Positions 18,737 through 28,575 of a stretch of DNA of 64,000 nucleotides are shown here, piece by piece. This DNA is from Deltaproteobacteria bacterium (GTDB lineage: Bacteria; Desulfobacterota; Binatia; HRBIN30; CADEER01). Position numbers and translations under genes: made by a program. The stretch is taken from positions 62,001 through 126,000 of the forward strand of contig JAJCZJ010000024.1 of the NCBI GenBank assembly GCA_029262455.1. Direction: 5' to 3'. The notes below the pieces were generated by a model. It was not told the origin of the DNA, did not search any database, and was given only the letters and a program-made list of their open reading frames with translations. Numbering within the stretch: position 1 is the first letter of the stretch; the number at the start of each line of letters is the position of its first letter.

Positions 18737-19693
18737 CTAGACTCCCGCCGCCCTATGCGCCGCCACTGTCACGACAGGGGAGCCCTGGGGCGGCGCTTGA
18801 ATCGCCTCTGCCACGAGAGCCGTTGTGGAGTAGCCGTTCGACTCGTGCGGCACGGTATCGCTCGAAACTACATCCCTGACGCCGGCTTCTCGGATGCGCC
18901 GCATTGCCCCGGCGGCAAAAATCGCATGGACGACGACCGCCGACACGTCGCGGATCCCAGCTCGACGGAGAGACGTCGCAGCCGCAGCCAAAGTGACTCC
19001 GCTACTCGCGATGTCGTCGACGATCACCGCTCGCCCTCGCTGCGCGACGCGGGGAAACTCGATTTCGACTGACACATCGCCGCGCCGAGTTTTCTCGCCG
19101 ACCACGTACGGCAAATCGGCGGTCGACGCGATGGCTTCCACCCACGGTGTCGATTCAACGTCTGGCCCGACAATCAAAGCCCCGGGCGCATGATGCTGTA
19201 CCCACTCGCAGATCGCCGGCGCACTCGACAGCGACCGCGCCCCCGACCCGGCCACTTCGGACAACGCCGCAACGCGGTGCAAGTGCGCCTCCACGGTAGT
19301 GATCGAATCGAAGTTGGCTGCCAGCAACCCACCGACCACTTGCTGGGAGTTCGGCTCGCCCTCGGTGAACACCGAATCTTGGCGCATGTACGGAAGGTAG
19401 GGTGCAACCAAGTCGACGAATTCAGCACCAGCGCGGCGCAGGGCATCGGCGGCCAGCAAGACTTCAACCAGCTTGTCGTTCGGATCGTGCAAAGAGCGTA
19501 CTAGAATCGCCCGCTTCGCCACCGGACTGGCGACGCGAACGAGGCTTTCACCATCCGGAAAGCAGTGCCGGCCAACGCTCTGCGAGGGGAGGCCAAGATG
19601 GCTCGCGAGCCCCAGCCCGAAAACCAGAGAGTCGGCGAAATAGTGGAGCTGCGTCTCCGCGCACTTAGTCATTGTAGTCACACACCTACCCAC
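18737..19693 (-). CDS. Divergent ribose-phosphate pyrophosphokinase-like protein
   Basis: PYLPYMRQDSVFTEGEPNSQQVVGGLL, VVGEKTRRGDVSV, VIVDDIASSGVTL PRPP loop; 5 bp upstream of the phosphorylase. Confidence 0.85.
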   Translation of the reverse strand: MGRCVTTMTKCAETQLHYFADSLVFGLGLASHLGLPSQSVGRHCFPDGESLVRVASPVAKRAILVRSLHDPNDKLVEVLLAADALRRAGAEFVDLVAPYLPYMRQDSVFTEGEPNSQQVVGGLLAANFDSITTVEAHLHRVAALSEVAGSGARSLSSAPAICEWVQHHAPGALIVGPDVESTPWVEAIASTADLPYVVGEKTRRGDVSVEIEFPRVAQRGRAVIVDDIASSGVTLAAAATSLRRAGIRDVSAVVVHAIFAAGAMRRIREAGVRDVVSSDTVPHESNGYSTTALVAEAIQAPPQGSPVVTVAAHRAAGV

Positions 19694-20032
19694 GCACCGA
19701 AATCAAACAGACACCACCGTCGCGAGACGGCAGCGCCAATTCCGAACGATGATAAGGGGGGGCCCGGAGGGACTCGGGCGACTCAGGCCGGCCTCTCCGG
19801 GCCGATCGCAGCCCACGGGGGCGGGCTACGACGGGGACGTTCTTCTTGAACCTTTGCAGATCTTGCAGTCAATTCTCGGACCCTATTCAGTGCCGAGCGC
19901 TCACCACTCGGCATCTCACCCAGGTAGTTCTGCGAGTCCCATGCCAACCGAGGAGCAGAATGAATCCGTGACGCGTTTCGCCCCCTTGTTCCGGCGCTTG
20001 GGAATCCAAGCACAGTGCGGTTTGGCGGCTGT

Positions 20033-20650
20033 CTATTTTTTGCGAACCGCCGGCGGCGAGGCAGACGCAACCAAGAGACTGATCGAATGCCCCGCCGCCC
20101 GGAGAGCATCGAGGATCAGGTCCACGTCATGACTCACCAATCGCAGATGAAGCTCTCTGGAGCGGCCAGAGCCCTGCGAACGCAACCAACGGATTTCACC
20201 GTGATGTCGCTCGACAATGTCTCGGACGGCATCAGAACGACTTCCCTTAGCCGGCAGGATCACTAGACGGTACGACGGCTCGGCCACTCCGGAAAAAGCG
20301 ACAAAGGCGTCGAGTACGTCCGACGTCGAGATAACACCAACCAACTTGCCGGCAGTCACGACCGGCAGCGCGTTGATCCTCCACGAACGCAGCAAGTGCG
20401 CGACACTGTCCACAGACTCGTCCACGGCTGTCGTCTGCGGCTTGTGCGTCATCACATCTTCAACCTGCCTCGCCTCGTTCGGAGCGGATCGCAAATCGCG
20501 ATCCGTAACGATTCCGGCCACTTTGCCGTTCCTTAGAACTGGCAACTGGTGAATGCGATGCTTCATCAGTAGGCTACGGGCGGCGCCCAGCGGGTCACGG
20601 CATCGAACCGTAACTACATTCTCCGTCATCCAATCCTTGACCAACACCAT
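20033..20650 (-). CDS. CBS-domain protein with C-terminal ACT-like extension
   Basis: VKDWMTENVVTVRCRDPLGAARSLL...VAGIVTDRDLRSA and second CBS repeat. Confidence 0.85.
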   Translation of the reverse strand: MVLVKDWMTENVVTVRCRDPLGAARSLLMKHRIHQLPVLRNGKVAGIVTDRDLRSAPNEARQVEDVMTHKPQTTAVDESVDSVAHLLRSWRINALPVVTAGKLVGVISTSDVLDAFVAFSGVAEPSYRLVILPAKGSRSDAVRDIVERHHGEIRWLRSQGSGRSRELHLRLVSHDVDLILDALRAAGHSISLLVASASPPAVRKK

Positions 20651-20869
20651 CGCTCTCCTTGCCGCTAATCAAATCGAAACTACGCAAGATCGAAGCCAAC
20701 CAGCCGGGCCCAAGCTGCGCTGCTCACGAGAGTTTCCTTCTCTCGCGCGACCTATCTGCGCACCCACAATGGCCCCGATTCTTCCCAAGATCGAGAATAT
20801 CAGTCTGGTCTTCCCTCGCCCCTTCCGCCGCCTGCACCGACTCGTCAGTTGGTCTAGAATGAAACGTAA

Positions 20870-22384
20870 ATGAAAGTTGAGCCCGAAAGTCACGACCTCA
20901 GACGAATCCTTGGCGAACAGGCGTTCACGCGGGCCGCCGGCGCCCCTCTCATTGAAGGGAATCAATGCGAACTCCTGGTCGACGCCCGCGAGAACTATCC
21001 CGCCTGGCGCCGCGCGATCGAGGCATCCGAGCGTTTCATTCACTTCGAGATGTACATCCTGCGAGACGATCGCGTCGGGAGAGAGTTCGCGGAGCTCCTC
21101 ATTGGCCAAGCACAACGTGGAGTCCAGGTGCGTTTGCTCTACGATTGGCTCGGGTCCCAGGGCAAGACGGGAGCACGTTTTTGGCGGCACCTACGCACAA
21201 ACGGTGTCGAAGTGCTCGCCTCCAATCCACCACGCCTGACTACACCGTTCGGTTGGCTCAGTCGCGACCACCGCAAGACCCTGATCGTCGACAATGAAGT
21301 CGCCTTCGTTTCTGGGCTTTGCGTCGGCAACGATTGGCTCGGCGACACAGATAGAGGTATCGCGCCGTGGCGCGACACAGGAATCAGTCTCCGAGGGCCG
21401 GCTGTCGCTGAGATCGATCGGGCGTTCGAATCAATGTGGCAACTCGCCGGCGGAAAGATTTTGAACGCGGAATCAACTGACGCTGCGTCGCCACCGGGGC
21501 GCGGTGATTGCGCGGTTCGGGTCATCGCCGGAACGCCCGAGACGGGCGCGCTCTTTCGAACAGACCTTCTCTGGGCCTCGATCGCGAGCCATCGGCTCTA
21601 TTTGACGGACGCCTACTTCATCGGCACGACCTCGTACCTCGACGCCCTGCGTTCCGCGGCCGGCGCAGGGGTCGACGTCCGCCTCTTAGTGCCAAGCGCC
21701 AGCGACATTCGCGCGATCGCCGCATTCTCTCGCACACAGTATCGGTCCCTGCTCAACTCCGGGGTGCGGGTCTTCGAGTGGAACGGACCAATGGTCCACG
21801 CCAAGACGGCAGTCGTCGACGGACGTTGGGCCCGTGTCGGATCGAGCAACCTCAACATCGCCAGCTGGATCGGCAACTGGGAGCTCGATGTCTGCATCGA
21901 GAACGAACGCTTCGCGGCGAAACTGGCCGAGACCTTCCTCCGGGACCTCGACAACTCGACAGAGATTGTCGTCGGCACCTCAAAGAGACCTCGGCAAGCA
22001 ACCACGCACCCTCCAGCACAGCATCAGCGGCGAATCCGACCGGGCAGCGCTGGCCGAGCAGCGGCCGCGGCGATCGAGCTCGGGGGCTCGATCGGGTCGG
22101 CGATGACCCGGCGTTCCCTGGCGCCGACGGAGGCGAGATCCTACGCGGTGTTTGCTATCGCCCTCTTCTCCTTCACCGCAATCGCGATCCTTCTGCCAAG
22201 ACTGCTTACCGTTCCCCTAGCCATATTGGCGGCAGTCGGAGGTGTTAGTTTCACCGCTCGCGCGATCCGCCTGAGACGCGCTAATCGTACGACAGACACA
22301 CAATACCCGCGTCAAGAACAGTCCTCAGCTCCATCCGTCACCGCCCGATCGAAACCGCCGGGCGACCCGAGGAAAAAACCGTAG
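20870..22384 (+). CDS. Phospholipase D/cardiolipin synthase family protein
   Basis: Two HKD motifs: DHRKTLIVDNEVAF and VHAKTAVVDGRWARVGSSN. Confidence 0.9.
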   Translation: MKVEPESHDLRRILGEQAFTRAAGAPLIEGNQCELLVDARENYPAWRRAIEASERFIHFEMYILRDDRVGREFAELLIGQAQRGVQVRLLYDWLGSQGKTGARFWRHLRTNGVEVLASNPPRLTTPFGWLSRDHRKTLIVDNEVAFVSGLCVGNDWLGDTDRGIAPWRDTGISLRGPAVAEIDRAFESMWQLAGGKILNAESTDAASPPGRGDCAVRVIAGTPETGALFRTDLLWASIASHRLYLTDAYFIGTTSYLDALRSAAGAGVDVRLLVPSASDIRAIAAFSRTQYRSLLNSGVRVFEWNGPMVHAKTAVVDGRWARVGSSNLNIASWIGNWELDVCIENERFAAKLAETFLRDLDNSTEIVVGTSKRPRQATTHPPAQHQRRIRPGSAGRAAAAAIELGGSIGSAMTRRSLAPTEARSYAVFAIALFSFTAIAILLPRLLTVPLAILAAVGGVSFTARAIRLRRANRTTDTQYPRQEQSSAPSVTARSKPPGDPRKKP

Positions 22385-23366
22385 TAACGGCAAGCGCCCG
22401 ATCCGCGCCAGCCGTAGGTGGTAGGTCGAACCACTTCACCCACCAAGCCAAGATTTCTTCGGACGCAACGTCCACTAGCGAATTATGTGTTGCGTCCGGC
22501 CACCATGACAAATGAAAACGTTCGCCGGCATCGACGCGCCCGTAGGCACGGCGAATCGTTTCGACGGATCCTTCGACGCAACTGGTCGGGATAATATGGT
22601 CTCGCCCGCCGTTGACCATCAGCAGAGCTGTATCGGTGATCGCCGCAACCTGCCGCACCGCTTCACGTTCTCTCAGCCAGGTCTCGTACTCCGGTGCAAG
22701 GTCAAGCTCGGCTCCGCCGAGCGCAACGGGTGAGTCGGCGAGAAAAGAGTGATAGTCTGCGCATGAACCCACCACGACCGCAGCGCGAAACTGCACCCCT
22801 GCCACCAACGCTGAGAGAGCCTTGAACCCATTGGTCGAAATACCGGCTATCCCGAGACGTTCTGCATCGACGAAGGCCAAGGCCGCGAGATACTCGACCA
22901 CTGCTTTCACAGCGGTGCCTTCGCTCCAGATCAGATGAAAGTAGCTGCGACCAATGACGTCGGGGCTCGGCGACGCGAGCAACCATACTCCAACCGATTT
23001 CCCCTTGGACGTAGGCTGGTCCTCGGGCGGTTCCGCCGCTTCCGGTCGCGGCAATACTCCCCAGTCCAGGCGATAGCGGACGACCGCAATACCGCGTGCG
23101 AGCAACTCGCTCGGCTGCAGCACTGGATTGACAACCGCCGGCCACGGCCGAGACTCGTCCAGACCCTGTGGCGTCGTGGGAATCACAATCGTGCCTCGAA
23201 CAAAGCCGTTTCGAAGAACGAACTCACGCTCAACAACCGGCCCGGTTGGTCCGTGCTCGAGCGCTACCACAACCCCGGGAGTGGCGAGATCCTGAACTCC
23301 AGAGCATCCACCGAGAGTCAACAAGCTAGTCGCAAGCGCGATGGTCGCTGGTATCTTCGATCGCAC
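22338..23366 (-). CDS. Lipoprotein alpha/beta hydrolase (acyl-CoA thioester hydrolase/BAAT-like fold)
   Basis: GTG 23366; lipobox LTLGGC; nucleophile region RLGIAGISTNGFKALSALV; GGRDHIIPTS; overlaps PLD 3' end. Confidence 0.7.
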   Translation of the reverse strand: MRSKIPATIALATSLLTLGGCSGVQDLATPGVVVALEHGPTGPVVEREFVLRNGFVRGTIVIPTTPQGLDESRPWPAVVNPVLQPSELLARGIAVVRYRLDWGVLPRPEAAEPPEDQPTSKGKSVGVWLLASPSPDVIGRSYFHLIWSEGTAVKAVVEYLAALAFVDAERLGIAGISTNGFKALSALVAGVQFRAAVVVGSCADYHSFLADSPVALGGAELDLAPEYETWLREREAVRQVAAITDTALLMVNGGRDHIIPTSCVEGSVETIRRAYGRVDAGERFHLSWWPDATHNSLVDVASEEILAWWVKWFDLPPTAGADRALAVTTVFSSGRPAVSIGR

Positions 23367-23394
23367 GCGCCGGCAGCGCCGCTGGCCTTCGCCA

Positions 23395-24083
23395 TTGCCT
23401 TGACCGGGTGCAGCGCATTCACGCAGGCAACCCCCGTGCCCAAGTGCCCTCCTGTTATCGTTCGCGCCATCGAAGCCCGCGGCGGCGAACTCCACAGCTT
23501 TCGCCGTATTGCCCAATCGCGCGTCTACATGGGCTTCCCCGGGGACTGGCGCTTCGAGTATCTCTTTCATGTTCCCCACTTCTACCGCTGGACCGTCTTT
23601 ACCAGCGATCAGCCCGACCGTTACTCTTGGGACGGAGAGGTCATGCGCGCGGCTGTCGGCGACAATGTCATCGGGACCGACACATCCGGCACCGCTCCTT
23701 TGCGATCTCACGCACGATGGAACGCCGTCACCCACCTCGACACCCTGTGCGAGAAGCCTTTCCCCGCGCTGATCCTGCCGATACGACCGAAGACTTCGCG
23801 ATCGGAAGATGTCCTCGTCCGCTTCGAGGACCGCGACGAATACGTCCTGCGATTCGATACCAACGATCGACTCGTGAGAGTCGTCGGTCCCATCGAAATG
23901 GAGCCCTTCGGCACCGGCGAGCTGGTCGGCGAGTTCTCCGACTTCCGCAGCATCAACGGTTTCTTCGTCCCGACCAGGACTCGCTACCACTTTGCCGGGC
24001 ATCTTCTCTCCGAGGAAACCACTGTATCCTTCACGCCCAACGATGTGACGATCGTTCCGAAACTCTTCCGATTCCAACCATGA
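23395..24083 (+). CDS. Putative lipoprotein of unknown function, start codon unresolved
   Basis: LAFAIALTGCSAF lipobox then continuous ORF to 24083; no conventional start immediately upstream of the signal. Confidence 0.55.
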
Positions 24084-24107
24084 GCGGTACGGCAACCTCC
24101 AAAGCGA

Positions 24108-25697
24108 TTAGCGGCCGCAAACCTGCGTCCTCGCAGCGTCCTCGATCTGGTTGATGATCTCCGCACCCGACCTCGAAGAATCCACTGTAAGTAAGTAGCT
24201 ACTCTCATCCGCACCAAATACTTCAAACACGTCGCGCTGCCGTAGATAAACATCCCATCCCGCATCCGACGGCCCGCGTCCGCTGCGAACCCGCAAGTCG
24301 AGGCGCCGACGGACCTCGTCTTCGCCGCAAACGCATTGCACGAACAGCAGCGGAACACTTAGCTCTTCGGCCAGACGGCATACTTCATCGCGATTGCTGC
24401 GACGCTGATAGGTTCCATCCAAGACGACTCCGCGACCGGACCGCAAGACACTCGAAGCGCGTGTGACTAGCTCCGTATACGTTCTGCGCCCATGCTCTTC
24501 ATCGTAGAGCTGCGCTCGGCTCTGCGGCCCGGAGGGACGGTCGGTTGCCAGGCCGGCCAGCTCTTTACGCACGGCGTCGGAGTCCAAGTGAACGAAACCA
24601 GTGCGTGCACGAACTCCTTCGGCTATCGTGGTTTTCCCGGTCCCGCTCAGCCCCGTCACTGCGATAATCATCGGCGCGTAGGCCCACGACTTGCGACCAG
24701 CAAGCTCGAAGTGGCGCTTTGCCGACTCGAGAGCCAGCTTTCGTTCAGCAGCGTCAACCTCGGCCTCGAGCCCCTTCAGACTCTCGACCTTGCCGCGAAT
24801 GTAAGCAAAGTAGCATTGATAGAACGGCACCAAGAACGCCAGATGCTCGTCGCCCGAGGCGCGGGCGTACTCCTCGACCAAGTAGGCCGCCAACTCGTCG
24901 TAGCCGAGGAATTCCAGATCCATCGCAAGAAAGGCCACTTCGGCGGCTACGTCGCGGTTGCGAAATTTCGCGGCGAATTCGATACAATCGATCATCCACA
25001 ACCGATCGCCAATGCAAATGTGCTCGGCACGCAGGTCCCCGTGACACTCGCGAATGAAGCCACCCGCCTGCCGCTCTCTCAGGATAAGATCGTGCATCGC
25101 CACGAACTCACAGCAGAAGTGCTGAATCGCTGAATCGACGCGCGACGAAACCGTGCGCCCGCGATATTTGCCCGACTCCGAGAAGTCCAAATCCATCATC
25201 GCCTGCAGAGTCTCGGGCGAACCGTTTCTTGCCACTGTTTCGCTGCAATCGGCCTCGCGATGGAACTCGACCAAGCGGGCAACGATCTGACCCACATGCT
25301 CAGTGGTCGCTTCGCCCCGCCGGAGAATTTCGGAGAACATCCGATCCTGCGGCAGGCGAGTCATCTCGACGGCATATTCGATGGCATCAGAAGAGGATGC
25401 GTCGGCAAGCTCGTACGACTCGCCGCGGCTACGAATCGCCACGACTCCGCGGTAGACATCGCCGGCGAGGCGTCGATTCAGTCGCACCTCCTCCTCGCAG
25501 TAGAATCGACGAAGCGCCAGCGTTGAAAAGTCGAGAAACGCGAACTTGACCGGCTTCTTCACCTTGTACACACGGTCGCCGGCAAGAAAGACGAACGAAA
25601 TATGGGTTTGTACGAATTCGACCGAGTCCGGTCGATGAGAATACCATTCCGGACGCAACATCGCTTTGACGAAGCCAGGTAGTTGAGTCACCTCCAT
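24108..25697 (-). CDS. Bifunctional aminoglycoside phosphotransferase-like/AAA (gluconate-kinase-like) ATP-binding protein
   Basis: HGDLRAEHICIGDRLWMIDCIEF kinase loop and VTGLSGTGKTTIAEGV Walker A. Confidence 0.88.
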   Translation of the reverse strand: MEVTQLPGFVKAMLRPEWYSHRPDSVEFVQTHISFVFLAGDRVYKVKKPVKFAFLDFSTLALRRFYCEEEVRLNRRLAGDVYRGVVAIRSRGESYELADASSSDAIEYAVEMTRLPQDRMFSEILRRGEATTEHVGQIVARLVEFHREADCSETVARNGSPETLQAMMDLDFSESGKYRGRTVSSRVDSAIQHFCCEFVAMHDLILRERQAGGFIRECHGDLRAEHICIGDRLWMIDCIEFAAKFRNRDVAAEVAFLAMDLEFLGYDELAAYLVEEYARASGDEHLAFLVPFYQCYFAYIRGKVESLKGLEAEVDAAERKLALESAKRHFELAGRKSWAYAPMIIAVTGLSGTGKTTIAEGVRARTGFVHLDSDAVRKELAGLATDRPSGPQSRAQLYDEEHGRRTYTELVTRASSVLRSGRGVVLDGTYQRRSNRDEVCRLAEELSVPLLFVQCVCGEDEVRRRLDLRVRSGRGPSDAGWDVYLRQRDVFEVFGADESSYLLTVDSSRSGAEIINQIEDAARTQVCGR

Positions 25698-25725
25698 TAC
25701 GAAACGTCTGGATGCGTCAGCCGAA

Positions 25726-26643
25726 TCAGGTGCGATCTAAATCGGCTTCGCTATCCGGCTCGACCGAACGCACGACTAGAATCGGACATGTAGCCTCCGC
25801 CAGGACATCCTCTGCAGTGCTACCCAACACCGCGCGCGCCACGCCGCTTCGCCCGTGTGTGCCAATCACCAGCAGATCAGCACACACCTGGTCAACTGCC
25901 GACACGATCGCCTCGACCGGCTCGCCCTTGACGACCTCTCGGTGCGCCTTCAATCCACCAAGGTCTACACTTTCCAGCAACGCGGCCCACTCCGGCTCCA
26001 AGTCCTTGGGCTCGATCGTATAGATATCGGAGGCCCCTGCAACTTTTGCCACCAGACCCTGCAGATGAATGGCGGGTTCGATGACATGGACCAAGACGAG
26101 TTTGGCACCCCAAAGCTTCGCGAATCGAGCTGCCTCTTCAATCGCCGGCTCCGAGGCAATCGAGAAATCGGTCGTGACGGCTACACACGATGGCGTTTCG
26201 GCAAGCAGACGCTTTACGACCAAGACCGGCGCTGCAGCCTTACGCACGACGCGCTGCGGAGTCCTCCCGGCCCCAAAAGGCCCGGCTCGGTGACGCGTCG
26301 ACGGGCCCAATACAATGAGATCGTCGTGTTGCTCTTCGGCGATCTTCGTCAGCTCGACATCGGGCGCTCCGATGGCGACCTGACACGACACCGCCAGTCC
26401 CGCCAGCGGTTCCGCCGCTGCCAAAGCCTCGAGGTGTTCGCGCGCCGCTGCCGTGATCTCATCTACATCCGGCATTTGACGAGTTCCTAAGAGGATACGA
26501 GTGTACTTGACCGGCGGCCGCACGACGTGGATCAAGTCGATCGCCGCATCGACCCTTCGAGCCAACCGAACCGCGCTGCGTAACACCCAATTTGTCTTCG
26601 TTCCGAAATCGATCCCCACGGCTACCCGTTTCAACTCATTCAT
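25726..26643 (-). CDS. Tandem universal stress protein (two Usp domains)
   Basis: MNELKRVAVGIDFGTKTNW...; second domain VAVTTDFSIASEPAIEEA...IGTHGRSGVARAVLGSTAEDVL. Confidence 0.88.
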   Translation of the reverse strand: MNELKRVAVGIDFGTKTNWVLRSAVRLARRVDAAIDLIHVVRPPVKYTRILLGTRQMPDVDEITAAAREHLEALAAAEPLAGLAVSCQVAIGAPDVELTKIAEEQHDDLIVLGPSTRHRAGPFGAGRTPQRVVRKAAAPVLVVKRLLAETPSCVAVTTDFSIASEPAIEEAARFAKLWGAKLVLVHVIEPAIHLQGLVAKVAGASDIYTIEPKDLEPEWAALLESVDLGGLKAHREVVKGEPVEAIVSAVDQVCADLLVIGTHGRSGVARAVLGSTAEDVLAEATCPILVVRSVEPDSEADLDRT

Positions 26644-26954
26644 ACGATCACTCCTCACGACGACAGCTACGCAAGACCCCTGCCAAACCTCCGCAGCGAC
26701 TCCGCCCAGGGAAAACGACGGACAGAGGGTCCTCAATTCCCACAAACCCGGGCCACTGGATTCTCACCTTTGGGAACGCACCGAAAGCATCTGTCGGCGC
26801 TGCCATGAGGGCTCCTCAAAGCGATCGGGAGATAGGTTCACCCATGAAACAAACCTGAAAAAAATTAGCAGTTTGCGAACTCTGATCGATTGATTGTCGT
26901 GCCGGAACCCGGTTTAGTGACACGGCTGCCACGAACTGAGGAGGGGCGGGGAAA

Positions 26955-27857
26955 ATGGGTAGACTTGCACTAGCAACAACCGCGTTCGCATGGGCGCTGT
27001 TTTTGGCGGCCGTTGCACCTGCCGGGTCGATGGAGTGCGACGCCAACGCGTGCACGACAGGAGACCAGTGCTCCGCTGGCGCATGCGTCTCAGGTCCACC
27101 TGTCGACTGTAACTTTGGCCCCTGCGAATCCGGCGCCTGTGTCGCCGGCACCTGCCTCAGTTTCCCGAAATGCCCGCCTGTCGCACACCCCTGCCGCACG
27201 ACGCAGACCTGCAATCCTGCAAACGGCGAATGCGAGTTTGAACCTGCCAACATCGGCGCGGCCTGCGACATTACCCCCAACGACTGCATGGCCGGGACGT
27301 GCGACGGGTCTGGCGAGTGTGTCGAGCTCCCCCTGAATGGCACCCCATGCGACGATCATATGGAGTGCACCGCCTCCTCAATGTGTTTCTCAGGAACCTG
27401 CGTAGGCGAACCAGCGTCGATGGATGGGCAGCCCTGCACGACCGGACTCCTCGGATTGTGTGCACCCGCCTCATGTCAAAACGGCTCCTGCGTATCCGGG
27501 ATGCAGGATGTGATCTGCCCACCGTCAATGAACCTCTGCGAAGGCTTAAGCTTTTGCAACCCGGGCACCGGGCAATGCGCTTCCCTGCCATCCGTATGCA
27601 TCAGCCCCGATCCTTGCTCTACCGCAACCTGCGACCCACAAGTCGGGTGTGTCGTCACACCCTTGGCGGACGGGGCAGCGTGCAACGACCTCAACGAGTG
27701 CACCGTCGGAGATTCATGCAGCGCAGGTGCCTGCACAGGTACGGGAATCAGTGACCCGCAAATGGCGCCGGCCTCGTCCAATACCGGACTGCTAGCTCTC
27801 GTGATGTTTCTGGGAATTCTACCAGCGCTGCGACTGGCCCGGCCCAGACAGCGCTGA
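26955..27857 (+). CDS. Secreted Cys-rich repeat protein with C-terminal TM/Arg anchor
   Basis: Good RBS (gaggagggg); many CxxGxC repeats; C-terminus NTGLLALVMFLGILPALRLARPRQR. Confidence 0.75.
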   Translation: MGRLALATTAFAWALFLAAVAPAGSMECDANACTTGDQCSAGACVSGPPVDCNFGPCESGACVAGTCLSFPKCPPVAHPCRTTQTCNPANGECEFEPANIGAACDITPNDCMAGTCDGSGECVELPLNGTPCDDHMECTASSMCFSGTCVGEPASMDGQPCTTGLLGLCAPASCQNGSCVSGMQDVICPPSMNLCEGLSFCNPGTGQCASLPSVCISPDPCSTATCDPQVGCVVTPLADGAACNDLNECTVGDSCSAGACTGTGISDPQMAPASSNTGLLALVMFLGILPALRLARPRQR

Positions 27858-27919
27858 GGTCAACTCGGGCGCACCTCTTCGATCCCACCACCAAAGAGCT
27901 AAGAGCTAGGTTGCCAAGA

Positions 27920-28275
27920 AGAACTACGGGGGCAACTCCTGGCGAGACCGACTTCACAAAGGGCATTGCTCACCAAGGGTCGAGACGACCCGAAACCGTG
28001 ACTTTGGGCGCCAAGTCATCGGCAGAGTTCTCTCGGACCAGCGAGAGACAATAGACGGTGCGTTCGCAAACCTCTCCGCGAACCGAATGCCGGCCGCCTT
28101 GCCTCCAGTCGTCCAGTCGTAGATTCCGACTTCGGACGGTACCGGCTTGACGTAGCCTTCCAGCCGCCACCCTTCGCCTCGAGTTCGCCGTAAAAAGCAA
28201 AGAGTCCCGCCGAGGCAACGTCGCAGCCCGCAAAAACCGCTAGCAGGTCGCTCGGCTCAACGGATGGGGTATCGG
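27920..28275 (-). pseudogene. Decayed duplicate of the 3' end of the DUF748 gene
   Basis: Co-linear near-identity with about 30306-30680 (caactcctggcgagaccgacttcacaaag...; gtcatcggcagagttctc; cttgacgtagccttccagccgc) with indels and frameshifts. Confidence 0.85.
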
Positions 28276-28518
28276 GCCATCGCTGCTCTCACCCCCATGG
28301 CGCTGCGCAGTGATGGCCGTGACCGCGGCTTCATGTGGGAACTACAACGCCGGACACTCAACATTTGCACAATCTGCCCGCCAAAAGAAGATTTGCCGGG
28401 GCATCGTCGGAAGATGACGTTCGGCGGCATGGCATGGAGGTTGCTCTACCTCGGCGGGACGGCGTCCACCCGGCCGGACTGCCGTGCCACCACAACCTCA
28501 AACAAGGGAGACCTACCA

Positions 28519-28575
28519 ATGACGATCCTCGAAGCTGCATTCGATGAAGTGATGAGTGGGGCTGAGCGACGATGA
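28519..28575 (+). CDS. 18-aa leader ORF coupled to ubiB-like gene
   Basis: SD-like aagggaga upstream of ATG; MTILEAAFDEVMSGAERR; stop overlaps ATG at 28572. Confidence 0.35.
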   Translation: MTILEAAFDEVMSGAERR

